NCBI GenBank assembly: GCA_949126835.1
Contig: OX421494.1
Location: 23,458,196-23,522,195, forward strand
DNA: 64,000 nucleotides
Direction of reading: 5' to 3'
Origin: Anisus vortex
Taxonomy: Eukaryota; Mollusca; Gastropoda; Planorbidae
A program made the translations under genes and the position numbers. Shown here one piece after another: positions 12,371 to 24,086 of this stretch. Below the pieces are notes generated by a model that ran no database searches, had not been told where the DNA came from, and saw only the letters and a list, made by a program, of their open reading frames with translations. Position 1 is the stretch's first letter. Each line of letters starts with the position of its first letter.

Positions 12371-12928
12371 GTGCTAGCTATACAAATGTATTTCACTATG
12401 TTACAGTGGATTCTTACATTTTCTTTTCATAAAACAGGCAAATGCATGGTCAGAATATGTTATGAAAAAGGCTCTTCTCTTATTATTATAATATGTGGTA
12501 TAAATGAATGCTCTAAAATGTGTGGGATATCCCAAACCACTTTAACTCGTCATCTTTTGAGTAAAAACAAATACGCAAAATATGGTGTAAAGGTCATAGG
12601 GAGATCAACAAGTCTGACACCTGAAGTCGAGGAAGATCTTGTCAAGCATATACAAATGCTTGAGGGTATGATGTTTGGAATCACAAGAAAGGACCTGATG
12701 CAATTAGGGTATCAGTTCGTTGAGGCTAATAATTTGCTACATGCTTTCAGCAAGACCAAAAGCATGGCGGGTAAAGATTTGTATAATGCATTCATGAAGC
12801 GCCACCCAAATTTAAGTTTACGCCAGACTGAGCCGATATCTATTGCTAGAGCGCCTGGCTTTAAAATAACAGATCTGAATGGATTTTATGACAAGCTTCA
12901 GAATATCTTGGACCTACATTCCCTATAG
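12371..12928 (+). pseudogene. pogo/Tigger-type transposase, N-terminal part
   Basis: An open frame of 185 codons. From about residue 45 a Psq-type helix-turn-helix is recognisable (CSKMCGISQTTLTRHL). It is followed by a CENP-B-type DNA-binding region with LTPEVEEDLVKHI, GITRKDLMQL, MAGKDLYNAFMKRHPNLSLR and EPISIARAPGF, the standard order in pogo-family transposases. The first ~40 residues are probably intron or non-coding sequence read through, so the annotated Met is doubtful. The frame stops just before the catalytic domain, which continues as a decayed sequence. The protein would have bound the element's inverted repeats in the nucleus. Confidence 0.88.
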
Positions 12929-13736
12929 GCTATGACAATATGGACAAGACAAACTTGTCAACAGTGCACAAGACATAGAATAATATCAGCAAAATGAAAG
13001 CGCCAGGTCAGGTCTCTCTCTAGTGCCGAGAAATTAGGTGTCACATCCACTGACGTTTTTTTGTATGAATTCTGCAAGATATCAATGGGGGGCGGCATAA
13101 TTGAGGATTTCTTTAAAATTTGGGCATTTAAAAATATAAACTAAATTAAAGCTTAGTACTTTTGCGAGATACTAGCATAGGCAGACGAATTACTAGGTAA
13201 TGAAAGGCGAAGGTTTTTTTATTTAAGTTGTCTTAGAAAAAGTAAAGTATGCCTTAACACTTCAGTTTCTCCCCGCCGAAGGCACTAAAATGAGGGACAG
13301 AATTTTTTTAAAAAGCTCTAGCTGATTCAATAAGTTATAAATAATATGTGCCAACATTTTAGTGAATATGAGGGGCTTGACAAACAATTCTTTGCTTTGA
13401 TATGCCACCTCACGCAAGATACAACACCTTTTCAGAGAGACTCGAGTACATGTTAGGCCAATCACTATGCATGGAGAGATGGAACTAATTGCGAAGAGCA
13501 AATGTTAAATAGTTCATAAGAAAACAAACAGTTCTGTATTAAAGTATGGTATGGAAGAATATTCATCTTTAATTTCAGTTGTTCTCTTGTTCACAAAGAT
13601 TGGAAAGGTTGTAGGTCACTATGACTGCTTAGTTCTATCCGGGCCTCAAGCTAAAGACGCGCCAGATCATTACATTTCTAACATTCCACCAATACCAGTG
13701 CCAGTTACTAGACATGGACAAAGACAAAGGAAATAA
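12929..13736 (+). pseudogene. pogo transposase, decayed DDE catalytic region
   Basis: Immediately after the frame above, the + strand reads NMDKTNLSTVHKT and then, past stops, SAEKLGVTSTD. This aligns with the first-Asp block of pogo transposases (usually N-x-DET-x-LSTV), with the E replaced by K. Further on, MPPHARYNTFSERLE near 13390-13440 resembles the PPH block before the last catalytic residue. Several stops and deletions lie between. The open frame at 13551-13736 (ending PPIPVPVTRHGQRQRK) looks like the basic linker after the catalytic domain. Confidence 0.7.
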
Positions 13737-13870
13737 GAAATCTCTCAAATATTGACATCAATCCATTATAAACGACAGCTAAAGCTACAAATACAAATAG
13801 TCGTTTTGAAAAAAACAACAACACAAAATATCAAAAACAAAATATCAATAAGCCTACAAGTAGTGCAAAA

Positions 13871-14077
13871 GTGCAAAAAATGCTCCAGAAAAAAAAACCT
13901 AAGGTCTATCGGCCAAAAAAAAAAGATCTCCTATGGTACTGTTTTTTGTGCGATGAGAACCTTGAGGACGACATGATACAATGTTTAATCTGTAGAGAAT
14001 GGGTACATGTTGCATGCTGTGCATTAGCATCACAAAATGGATTAATGGATAATTATATTTGTGAATTATGCCAGTGA
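13871..14077 (+). pseudogene. PHD-type zinc finger at C-terminus of pogo transposase
   Basis: A 68-codon frame with a complete C4HC3 zinc-ligand set: Cys-x2-Cys (CFLC), Cys-x2-Cys (CLIC) eleven residues later, His-x2-Cys (HVAC), and a final Cys-x2-Cys (CELC), preceded by a lysine-rich stretch. The TGA stop comes directly after the last ligand pair. In this element it lies about 270 bp from the right inverted repeat and follows the basic linker, so it was probably the last exon or domain of the transposase. A C-terminal PHD-like finger occurs in some pogo-family transposases. It may read chromatin or bind protein; the function here is unknown. Confidence 0.75.
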
Positions 14078-14705
14078 GTTTATTTTATACAATTGAGATA
14101 AAGATTATTACTTTTTTTCTACAATCCTTTTGGTACTTATTACCCTCCCTAGTGGTACGAATTGAACGCTGGTGAGGGTAATTCGTACCACTTGGTCTTT
14201 TTTTTATTTTATTAATTGTGCTCTTTGTTTTCATAATAAAACGTTCAAATCATGTATTTTCATTCTTCTGTCACCAATAATTGTTTTAACGTTAAAATAA
14301 ACTTTTTTCTACAGTTAGTTTTTTTATTGTTAATTTTTTCCCTTAGGAGGTACGAATTACCCACCTCTCCCCTACTTCTGAAAAAGCCCAACTATATATC
14401 TTAATATATGTCTTAATATAGGGATGTACATGATGTGGTTAAATGTTTTGAAGTTTATTTCACGACAAGATATGTCCAGTTGCAATGCAAATCCATTCGA
14501 GTGTAAATGCAAGTTCAACTCGTTTAAATGTGTTGCTATGTCATTCAGAAACATAGACAACAGTCAGCTTTTCTCATTCAGAACCTGTAATTGTTGTTGC
14601 TTTTTTTTAATCAAAAAAAGACACCTCTTGACGGTCTTTCGCGTGCCACTGAAAATCGCTCTGCATGCCATGTTTGGCATGCGTGCCTTAGGTTGCCGAA
14701 CCCTG

Positions 14706-15610
14706 CTCTAGTGTTTCTAAGTTTAGTAATTTGACTAGTGGAGTCTATCATGTTTGTTGTAAATATTCACTAATAATGAACCTTGCAGCTCTTTTCTGAA
14801 TTTGTAATATTTTTATTTTCTTCTGTTTTTCTTTTCGTTGATAGGTCCCATACAGAAATGCATATTCTTGTATAAGGTCTAACTAATGAGAGATAGTATA
14901 TTAGTTTTATGTTCTTATTACATTTGTGTATGTTCTTTTTTAATGAAGCCTAATGTTTTGTTAGATTTGTTTGAAATACTTCATCAATATGTGGATTTCA
15001 AGACACTTTATCATTTGTCATTATTCTTTAAGTACTGTGCATTTTGAGTTTAGGTTAAATTTTCCATGAATGAATTAGTTTGTAATTATTTGTTTCTTTT
15101 TCTTGGAGTCTATCAACATTAAATTTGTCTATTTTCTGATTGAAAAGTCGTATTCCAGTTAGATTACCATTTTTGTAACTCATCTAGTTTTTTCTTTTGT
15201 AAGAGTTGACTATCTTTTTCTGTCTTTACTGTTCTGTAAAGAAGACAATCATCTGAAAATAACCATACTTGTCTTCTAGTGGCCCGAGAACAGTTCCTTG
15301 TGAATCTCCTGAATTTACTGTTATTGGTGATGATTTAGCGACATTAACTATTACAATGTGTTCTCTAACAGCAAGTCTCGAGTCCACCGATGAAAGGGAC
15401 CAGAGATGCAAAAAAATGTGTTTTTTTTTATAGTAAACTAGTATGGTAACCTTTATTGAATGCTTTGGGAAAATGTAGTATTATGGCATCAATTTGGTTG
15501 TTATTTGGTTGTTATTTTGTTGTTATTTGGTTGTTATTATCCATTAAACCTATTAATTGCAGTTCACATGATCTATTTTCTTAAAGCCATGTTGGTGTAG
15601 GCGCAGTGCT
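14706..15610 (-). pseudogene. CR1/Jockey-like LINE reverse transcriptase, 5' part
   Basis: On the - strand, reading down from about 15600, reverse-transcriptase blocks appear in order with frame changes: HGF then a decayed Cys-containing block, GDSQGTVLGPL near 15265-15315, and the catalytic FSDD block (SDD codons at about 15249-15257, in the usual place of FADD). Downstream blocks resembling NKSNKTLGFIK and LLNLETLE lie nearer 14720. The segment between GPL and the catalytic block is deleted. A tandem TTGTTATTTGG-type repeat interrupts the 5' side near 15497-15540. The 3' end lies beyond the hAT insertion, at 8985-9211. Confidence 0.82.
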
Positions 15611-15955
15611 TTATGTTTGTCCGAGACAAAACCCGGACAAATTTAAATATTTCAGTTGAATTCTTCAGAACAGAAATTAATGTAGCCTGAAACAACAAGC
15701 CTTGTAAGGTTTAAATATCATGATCGGAGATTTTTGTGGCTTTTTTTTTTTTTTACTCGTTTGCGTTTTTCAATTACACTTAAGAATTGTATTGAATTAA
15801 AGTAGCAAAAGATATCACCGAGACACGGGAAGGACCATAACCCGGGGTACCTGTATCGCCATATCGTAGAAGTTAAAACCCTTGTTTAAGTCAAAATATC
15901 TTGGCTTTAGAATTCTCTCTAAGGTTCGCTACAAAAGCAAGTGTTTTATATTCCA
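15611..15955. other. Non-coding
   Basis: No gene recognised. There is a poly-T run near 15742-15754. Confidence 0.5.
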
Positions 15956-16023
15956 TGATACGAGTCGAGCCACAATTGATACGAGTAGAGCCACAATTGA
16001 TACGAGTAGAGCCAGAATTGGCT
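15956..16023. repeat. 25-bp tandem repeat, ~3 copies
   Basis: Three head-to-tail copies of a unit containing GATACGAGTAGAGCCACAAT, with GTCGAG in the first copy and AGAATTGG ending the last. Confidence 0.85.
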
Positions 16024-16689
16024 CCGTGTATACAAGCATACATCGACTACTGGTAACAAGTGAAGTTACCATTCCGACTTTGATTCAACTCGGAAGCTAC
16101 CAGCATACTAGAGGATTAACTCCCATCAATAGGCAGCTTAAAGCAAAATATGTGGCGTTATCTAAACCGGCCCCCATTTGTATGGCAAATGGACAAAAAC
16201 TATCGGACAAACATCATTTTAACCAATTAATCTAAGACTTTGAGTCGGCTAACTATGCGGTTGATTTTTCAAGATGGTTGGGTAGAGATTGTTAGGGGGA
16301 CGGGAGGGTCGCTGTTGTTGGCCTGTTTGTGTGTATGTCTGTTTGTATGTATACGTTTTAGGAAACAAGGTCTCTCAATGCTTTAGGTGAATGAAAATAA
16401 CAACAACAAATTAACTGTGTACTATTATTAGAAACCCCGCGGCCGCGCCCGCCCACAAATACACCATGATTAAACGTTTTGGACTAAAATCTAAAACTAT
16501 ATTTTGAAACAACTAAAGGACAGCTTAATGTTAATATTTGTAAAATCAAAAGAAAACGAACTTTTTTAAACAGGTAATCATCATCTTTATACTTTAAGAT
16601 CATCTTTCTGTGTTGTTGTTTTTTTACATTTTAATTTTAATTTATCCGTTGAGAGAAATGCAACACATTTAAATGCGTATAGTCACCGT
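16024..16689. other. Non-coding
   Basis: No gene recognised. A short GC-rich island lies near 16435-16455 (CCGCGGCCGCGCCCGCCC). Confidence 0.5.
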
Positions 16690-17065
16690 TTGAGTAATTG
16701 ATATTATACGTAACCATTTTAATCAACCTTTAAAGAAAGTTATAAAGTATTCAACTATTTTATCACCTTTGGAGTTAATATATAATGAATAAGTATTAAA
16801 TCACCTTTAAAGAAAGTGCTATAATACAAAACTATTTGATCATCCTTAGAGCAATTGATTTAATACCATACATAACTATATAATCACCCTTTATAGAAAG
16901 TTATAAAATATGTATCTTTTTTATCCCCATTGGAGTAAGTATATAATGCATAACTATTTAATCACCTTTATAGAAGATATAAACATAACTATATAATCAC
17001 CTTTATAGAAGATATAAACATAACTATATAATCACCTTTAGAGCAATTGATTTTATACGTAACTA
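16690..17065. repeat. Degenerate AT-rich tandem array
   Basis: Repeated variants of TAACTATATAATCACCTTTA followed by TAGAAAGTTATAAA or GAGCAATTGATTTTATAC. The unit is roughly 30-60 bp and interspersed. The last two units (about 16980-17030) are near-identical copies of 36 bp, indicating recent local duplication. Confidence 0.8.
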
Positions 17066-20000
17066 AATAGTAAGTAAGTACTTTAACCAGTTTAATGCAT
17101 TTAACCACACATGGAGTGTGTGATGTACAAGTAAGGCAAAACTCTAGTATATAAGCCTATAATAAACATTTCCCCCCACCCACCATTTCCAGGAAATTTT
17201 TGTTGTCATTTAGACCTGACTCCACCCCCCGCCCCCGCCCTTCCAACCTCCCTTTCCATTAACTCTCGAAAAAATTCCTACGGACGTCATTTGCCTACAT
17301 ACACTGAGCCTAGCTATAGCTTCATATCTGAGATTGTTAATCATTTTAAAGGTAAACACAATGTTTAGGCGTTTAAGTGTATGTCCTGCATTAAGTGAAT
17401 CAACACATTGTTGTTTTCGGTTTAGCAAGTTTATATTTTGTATCTGTGTACTTTTACGGATGTTATACATTTCTCTTGATTTTCTACCAATCGATTGCAA
17501 AAAGAAAATAAATTAAAGACCTTTTTGGGAGGGGGCTTAATTCACAAAATGCTCATTCTGAGAAAATCCAGTTTAAAAAAAGACTTATCCCAGTGGACAA
17601 AACAACACGCGTAGTCACAATAATTTTATCATAGCTTTAACATAAAGTTAAATTTACCAATCTGTAAAAAATTATAAGTTTGATTTAGATCATCAAGTTA
17701 TGAATCCCGTAATTTGTTTATAATCAATAAGATTTCTTATAATTTCTTGTAAACTTTTAAATAAACGTTAATTTACTCTCTGTTGAGAACCGCTAGATTT
17801 CTACATTGGCTACCATCATTCCGGTCCATTACGATTAAACCCTCAGTTATCAAAATAAAAAATAAAAAATAAATAAAAATGCGTAGGCTGTTAGCCACAG
17901 CACTAAGGAACTATACACATATAAAAAGAAGTGTAAATGTAAAACTAATCTCCCAGTTTGTAAATACAGAGTTCATGAAGTGTAAAAACAACCACAATTC
18001 TTGACAGGCACATTTCCTAATGCACCTTTTTCTTCTTCTTCTTCTAGCAAGGACAGTATTTGCATAAGGGCTGATCGCGGCTATGTAAAGTTGACTTGTA
18101 TAGATTTTCTTTAGACGTCCTTATGTTGAAATAACAGTCTTCAACAGCGAAAAAAAAAAAGACTCCATATAATATAGCGTCTATACTTAACGTTATAGTT
18201 GATTTGGCAGGCCTATTACTGGGCGTTTTACGAGTATTTCTGAAAATGGGGAGCGTGGGTTTCCTTGGTTTAGTTTTCAGTACCAGAATAGCCAATAGGC
18301 GTAGATTTACTTGTAGCATGAGTCATTAACGCTTATAAGCTTTTAATGTAATATCGCGAACATAGCTGTATTTTGGTCAGCCATGTGGGTAGTAATAAAC
18401 ATAAAGCATTTGATTCTTACTTAGAAACAAGCACTCTAATCTACAAAAACACATTTACATTTTTTTAGAAAGGAAAAAAAAAGCATGTTGCCCATTTCTA
18501 GTGGCACCTGGGAAAGAAAGGTGTTGCCTAAATTTGTTAGTAACAGCAACTTAAAATTGAAAGCACTTATAAAATGCAAGGCTACAATTAAACCACATTT
18601 TAAACCAATTTAGTCTTCATACAAATCTAAAATATAGAATATAGTCGTTGGTTTCGTAAAACTCTTGTCTCCAGTTTGTGGCTTTTACCTATAGACAAGA
18701 TCACCAAGGGACATTTGAGCATTTAGCCGTTAAGCCATCCTAAGGACGACATAGGTGACCGATTTCCTAACAGTAGACTTGATTGGTTCAACATTTGTCC
18801 TAAAGTCTGCAAATATATTTTAATCTTGACCAAATGTTGAGTTAATATAATTGTTATTGTTAAGATTATTCTTGCTATGGGATATTTGACAGTTTTCAAT
18901 TGATTTCAAAAGGTTTGATTAGGAAAACCATATAATAAAGTATACATAGTCAATTCCATTTAGCTATTGTCCTTCTTTTTAATACTGATTTTATAACTAA
19001 TGCATCTATTTTTTTTAAATATAATAAATATGCAAAATCTTTTCTCCTTTTGTCCAATTAAAAAAAAAAAATAATATAAATAAGGTCTATCCAAAAATGT
19101 AAATGCAAAGACTAAATACACATTGTAGAAACAGTATTCTCTGTGTATATAATAAATATGTATGTAGTCAAGGGAGACTATACGTCTATATTGGACATTT
19201 GTATGAGCCTACGTGTAATGTCACCCGTCTTGCAAACTCATTCCACACATTCCTTGCTGCTATTAGAAAATACGAGATTTGCTCTCGGGTCACTGGCGGA
19301 CATGGCAAAATCAACGTATTGGTCACATTAGTCCCCAGGTTCTACCCGACCCCCGGGTGCAGACAAATATTGTTAGAGCGTCTGCCCGCACCTGCCCTCC
19401 ATCGATGGCACTTACTAGACTATCGCCCACCTCATCCCGAACCCCCCACCCCCCCAAAACAAAACAACATCTATATCTAATTTCAGATTTGTGTTTGACT
19501 TCAGTGTTTCGAGCGTGTATCTTTGTGTTTAATAAAAGAAGACAAAAAAAAAACCCGGGAGCCTAAACCCTTTACGCGGGAGAAACTACTGTCAATACAT
19601 TTTCCTTTATCTTCTGCAAACTTGAGCGTGTTTCTCGAATAGTTATTCGTCCTAATTAAGCCGCCTAAGGGTGCAAATATTTCCACTCGACTGGTGGCAT
19701 TGGCTATTCCTGGTTCCCGGCACCACAACGGCTCATCACTTACCTCTATCTTCAGCACGTCTTTGAGAAATCAGAACCGGCCCTTAACTTTGCTATCATT
19801 TTTTTTCTTTCTTCTTGCCCTCTTTTTGTTCAAATGTCCTCCTCCGCTTAAACATTTTAGTTCTGCTTACACTCTTTTCTAGGGAGGGAGGTCATCGGAT
19901 TCAAGTTTTTTTCCCTTCTTCAACCCGTCTTAAGACCCTCCAAAGTCGTATGCCGTCATATGCGCGCCATTGTTTCAGCGTGTCAACCACTTGTCATCAT

Positions 20001-20264
20001 AAAATCCTTTGTGTGTCCGTCGCTTTAAGTCCACAAAGCCGTCGGCGTGGCCGTGCATGTTTTGCCGGATCACCGCCTACCCCAGGGTACAGTTCTACCA
20101 GGGTGGTGACTAGATGATCGCTTACCGCCTCCCGTTTCGTCTGCGGTATTGTGCGCCGCACGTTTCAGTGTTGACTTATCGGCCTTAAATTTCATGCTGC
20201 CGCTCAACGGTTAAGCTCTTCTTAGTTGCGGCCCCTGGCATTCATGGACGCAGCACCACTCACT

Positions 20265-20268
<4 letters not shown>
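17066..20268. other. Non-coding, mixed composition
   Basis: No gene recognised. GC content rises at about 19250-20200, where several open frames overlap on both strands without a recognisable domain. A TTC run lies near 18030-18046. Confidence 0.45.
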
Positions 20269-20352
<84 letters not shown>

Positions 20353-20360
20353 CAGAGAAT
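20269..20360. repeat. (TA)n(GA)n compound microsatellite
   Basis: About 40 bp of TA followed by about 45 bp of GA with interspersed CAGA. Confidence 0.95.
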
Positions 20361-21071
20361 ATAGAAAGGTAGATATATTTATATATAGTGGGATATATAG
20401 TTATAAAGAGAGATAGAAAAGTATGGTTAGATATATTGAGTCGCTTTACTCTCACTATAGTGTGCTATATCCACGTATGGTTATTATCTTTCGTTAACAT
20501 GTATTTTATATTCACGTACATACATCAAGACATAAATACAAGTGTGAGAATACGGGACATTAGTCTACGGAAAAAAAAACTAAGCAGGTTTGGGAGGGGG
20601 GGGGGGTAGGGGCTTCTGCTTGTTTCCCACACTAGGTGTCACTATCTCACCAAACGTAAGCTCAAATATAGGCCTGTATTTTTTTTTTAAATCACTGTAT
20701 CATGGTGACGTTATTAGGAAAACTGATATCCTCATATTCCATAAAAGCTGTCAGTGCGTGATTTTAAGGCATTTTCCGCCTAAGACAAGCCAAAAACAAA
20801 AGTTAATACCGGAATGTTCTTCGATTATAAAGACTGGTATAATATACTTAATGTATTATACCGTGATTTCTTAAGCTCAGGAGAATCTGTAAAGTGTTTA
20901 AATCTTACTTACTTTAGGTGCTAGTATAACCTACTTTATACCAATAAATCCATGGCTGTTATACAAACGCTTTTAAAAATACTAACAAAAAAACAACAAC
21001 AAGACGAAGAAACGACAAGGGATGTGGATGCAAGATTAGAATTGTTCAATTGTCAATATATTCTACACTAG
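20361..21071. other. Non-coding; poly-G run
   Basis: No gene recognised. There is a G run near 20595-20607. Confidence 0.5.
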
Positions 21072-21073
21072 AG

Positions 21074-21128
<55 letters not shown>

Positions 21129-21135
21129 GAGAAAG
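21072..21135. repeat. (GA)n microsatellite
   Basis: About 60 bp of near-perfect GA repeat with one CAGA interruption. Confidence 0.95.
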
Positions 21136-21149
21136 AGACCCATATTATT

Positions 21150-21562
21150 GTAGACTTGAAAAAGAGCCACTATATTATAGACAAGACAAAGGGCTAGAAT
21201 AGTCAGTGCCATAATAGTTTAGAATAGACAAAGTACCATAATTTTCTAGAATAGTCAGTGCCATAATAGTTTAGAATAGACAAAGTACCATAATTTTTTA
21301 GAATAGTCAGTGCCATAATAGTTTAGAATAGACAAAGTACCATAATTTTCTAGAATAGTCAGTGCCATAATATTTTTTTCTAGACAAAGTACCATACTTT
21401 TCTAGAATAGTCAGTGCCATAATAGTTTAGACTAGACAAAGTACCATAATTTTCTAGAACAGTCAGTGCCATAAAAGTTTAGACTAGACAAAGTTCCATA
21501 AGTTTCTAGACTAGACAAAGTGTCATCATTTTCTAGACTAGAAAAAGTGCCATAATAGTCTA
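21150..21562. repeat. 52-bp minisatellite, ~7 copies
   Basis: The unit contains AGTCAGTGCCATAATAG and GACAAAGTACCATAATTT, separated by TTAGAATA. Successive copies start 52 bp apart (for example 21201 and 21253). Copies become shorter and more diverged towards the right, where the array abuts hAT copy B. Confidence 0.9.
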
Positions 21563-21565
21563 GAC

Positions 21566-22900
21566 CAGAATCGGCAACCTTTTGCTAACAGTGTGCCAAA
21601 CTAGGATTTCTAAATCATTCAGCGTGCCAACAGCCTAAAAGTTATGCTATGTTAAACTTTTATCTAATAATTTTTGCATAGGACAATTTCCTGTAGCAAG
21701 ACCTAGTCCAAAAGCAAAGGAGATTATATATAGTGAAAATCGCTAAAGCGTTTAATATTTAATAATAAATCAACGTTTTTGAGATTATAATCCTTTTTAT
21801 TTTCCTTTTTTATCAAATTTATATCTAATAAAATTTGTTATTAATATACTTTTAAATTATATGTTGATCTCAGTATAACTGAGACGTTTTTAATGAATTA
21901 TTTTTTATCGTCGATGACGATCTTAATGATGTTGATTAACCAGTAATAGGATAGTGAAATGGTACAAGTAATCAAACGAAAAGGGTAGTCAATGTAATGT
22001 TTTAAAAATATACATATAAATTCTTTAGTCAAATAATATTTATATAATACTTTTTACAGTTTGATAATTTCAAAGCTATAAATTGTAAACCAATTATTCT
22101 TTTATAAATGAAAAAAAAAACATTAGTAATATTAGCTCAAATAAAACGGGTTTGTTACCTCCCTTTAATTAAAAAACCGTATCCACAGTTGATGTTATTG
22201 TGATGCCAAACAAATTGTAATATAACAAATAATAGTAACTAATTATTCTTTCTTTATCCAACATTATGGTATTCATTACAAGATTTAATTATTAGAGTAT
22301 TAAAATAATTTACGTTAAACAGTTGTAAATAAACATTTCCTTCATTAAGTGTTGTTTTGACCATTTAAGGAGTTTAGCCTATATTGTAACATTAATAATT
22401 ACAAAAATTACATAATATAGTGCTATTAAATAAATCCCTAATATTTATTAATTTTATAATATAAATAAATTTGTTTTAGAATTTCTTTTATGTATGTTCA
22501 ATTAAAGAAGATGAGCATACACAAATCTTTTGAATGTAATTAGTCTGTATAAATTAATGAGTGGTCAAGTGTAGTCAAGTGAACTATTTGTATGCTTAAA
22601 ACAACTTTCATGTGCGATTAAATAATTCACAAGTGTAAGTTGAACCTAAAGCTGAATGTTAAAGAGCGAATGCCTAGCAGTTGAGAATAGCAGATGGCTT
22701 TCCGAAGCACTTCCTTCAAGATTTTTTCCGCCAATTTGCAAAAAAAAACATCTAAGAAGGTTGTAGTAATATCAGACCAGTTAGGCATGATAAAATGAGT
22801 CAATCAATTTAAAATAGTCTTGCCTATGATTAGAAAACTCCACTTTGCTTGATTCGATGTACTTCTGAAAAAAGCCCAACTATAATGTATGTCTTAATTT
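21566..22900. mobile_element. hAT-like element, copy B (right end lost)
   Basis: The left end CAGAATCGGCAACC is followed by GTGTGCCAAACTAGGATTTC, identical in layout to copy C. The interior closely parallels copy A from about 10570 to 11500 and resumes after the pogo element. Similarity to the right half of copy A stops near 22900 and no GGTTGCCGA end is present, so the copy is truncated. The pogo target TA is present and uninterrupted at 22860-22861. Confidence 0.85.
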
Positions 22901-23281
22901 TACTTCATATCTACTTAATGCTCCCAGTTCTGTTGGGTGTAAGTTACTCTTGCAGACGATTAATAAAACATTTTTTTTTAATTGAAAAAGAGTCACTGAC
23001 ATATATGATTATAAACTGGCAACAACTAGCAATGAATATTTAACAAAAACAATGATACAAATGCATACGTTTCAATATAAATATGAAATTCCTTTAAATA
23101 ACTAATTTGTTTATTATTCTTAGGAAAGACAATATCTACAGTCACGTAATCTAACACACAAAAGGCGTACGCTAAATGTCTAAGGATGGAAAAAAATCTA
23201 GTGTGCAATAAATGAAGAGTGATCGAAGTCTATAACTAGGAGTTGAAACAGAAGAGTGTAGAGTGTAGAACAAGTAGTGGG

Positions 23282-23346
<65 letters not shown>

Positions 23347-24086
23347 GGTTAAATCTGGATGTCCAATCAATCTCTCGTGGGCGCCAGTCAGGGTCGTCTA
23401 TAGACGGGGGGGGGGGTGGACCTAACTCTCGTTCTGAAATTGTCTCCCTGTTTGTCCATCTTAAATAAAATGAAATAGTCGGTGTAGAAGTGAGGAATGG
23501 TCCAAAATTGTCCAAGCAAGATTGTTTTGTTTAATTTGGACCTATCGATCTCAATCTATTTATCTCGTTTCTTCAAAGGACAACCCGTTTATATAGTTCT
23601 TTTCAACACAAAGATGAATGCCATCCGCGCCCTCTTCCTGTCCAGATTGGATTTCTCTGAAGCAACGCAAGTTGTTCTACCCACGATCAAATGAGTTGAC
23701 GGCGATAACTCGTTTTGCTTGACTGGTTTTCCCGACGCACACGACCTAAGTTTGTTATTAAAATGTTAAATTATTGAAAGTGCTATGTGCCTAATGCTTG
23801 GACTAATTAATGTCAGACCAATGAGTTATTCCCAAAGTGCCGGAATGGTAATTCCTGACTGTCGAAACTAGAGGAACAATGACGTCACGGATTATTGAGA
23901 ACTCAAATACGTCAAGAAAGTAGTCTTGTCAGAGGACACTACATTCTCTATACCAAAAGAGAATAAAAGTAAATATGTAAAAACCTTTAACACACAAAGG
24001 CCTACATATTAAGAAAGAGTTCATAATATTATATACAGAAGTATAATTTATAATGCACATCTATATACGAATATATATCGTATAAA
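22901..24086. other. Non-coding; (TA)n tract
   Basis: No gene recognised. A TA microsatellite with one AAAT interruption lies at about 23284-23342, and a G run near 23406-23417. Confidence 0.5.

Larger units (their letters stand above)
11510..14373 (+). mobile_element. pogo-like (Tc1/mariner group) DNA transposon, 2864 bp
   Basis: Perfect 24-bp terminal inverted repeats lie at 11510-11533 (starting GGGGAGAGGTGGGTAATTCG) and 14350-14373, flanked by TA on both sides (11508-11509, 14374-14375). The interior encodes remnants of a pogo/Tigger-type transposase on + (12371 onward) and ends with a PHD-type finger (13871-14077). The related hAT copy B has the same flanking sequence joined at a single TA (22860-22861), which confirms both boundaries. 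Motifs of the type GTAATTCGTACC recur inside both ends. The transposase is broken by stops, so the copy is dead, but the perfect terminal repeats suggest a fairly recent insertion. Confidence 0.93.
9212..14705. mobile_element. hAT-like element, copy A (with nested insertions)
   Basis: The left end CAGAGTTCGGCAAC (9212-9225) and right end GGTTGCCGAACCCTG (14691-14705) are inverted and match the hAT-type consensus CAGGGGTCGGCAACC. The flanking 8-mers CTCTAATG (9204-9211) and CTCTAGTG (14706-14713) form an 8-bp duplication with one mismatch, as expected for hAT. No hAT transposase is visible, so the copy is non-autonomous. Removing the nested pogo and its duplicated TA leaves about 2.6 kb. It was inserted into the minus-strand LINE described at 8985-9211 and 14706-15610. 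Confidence 0.88.

Noticed and set aside
19103..20117. Cluster of frames in a GC-richer region
   Set aside because: Up to three frames overlap with no conserved motif. Pro-rich ends come from C runs. No splice pattern supports a gene.
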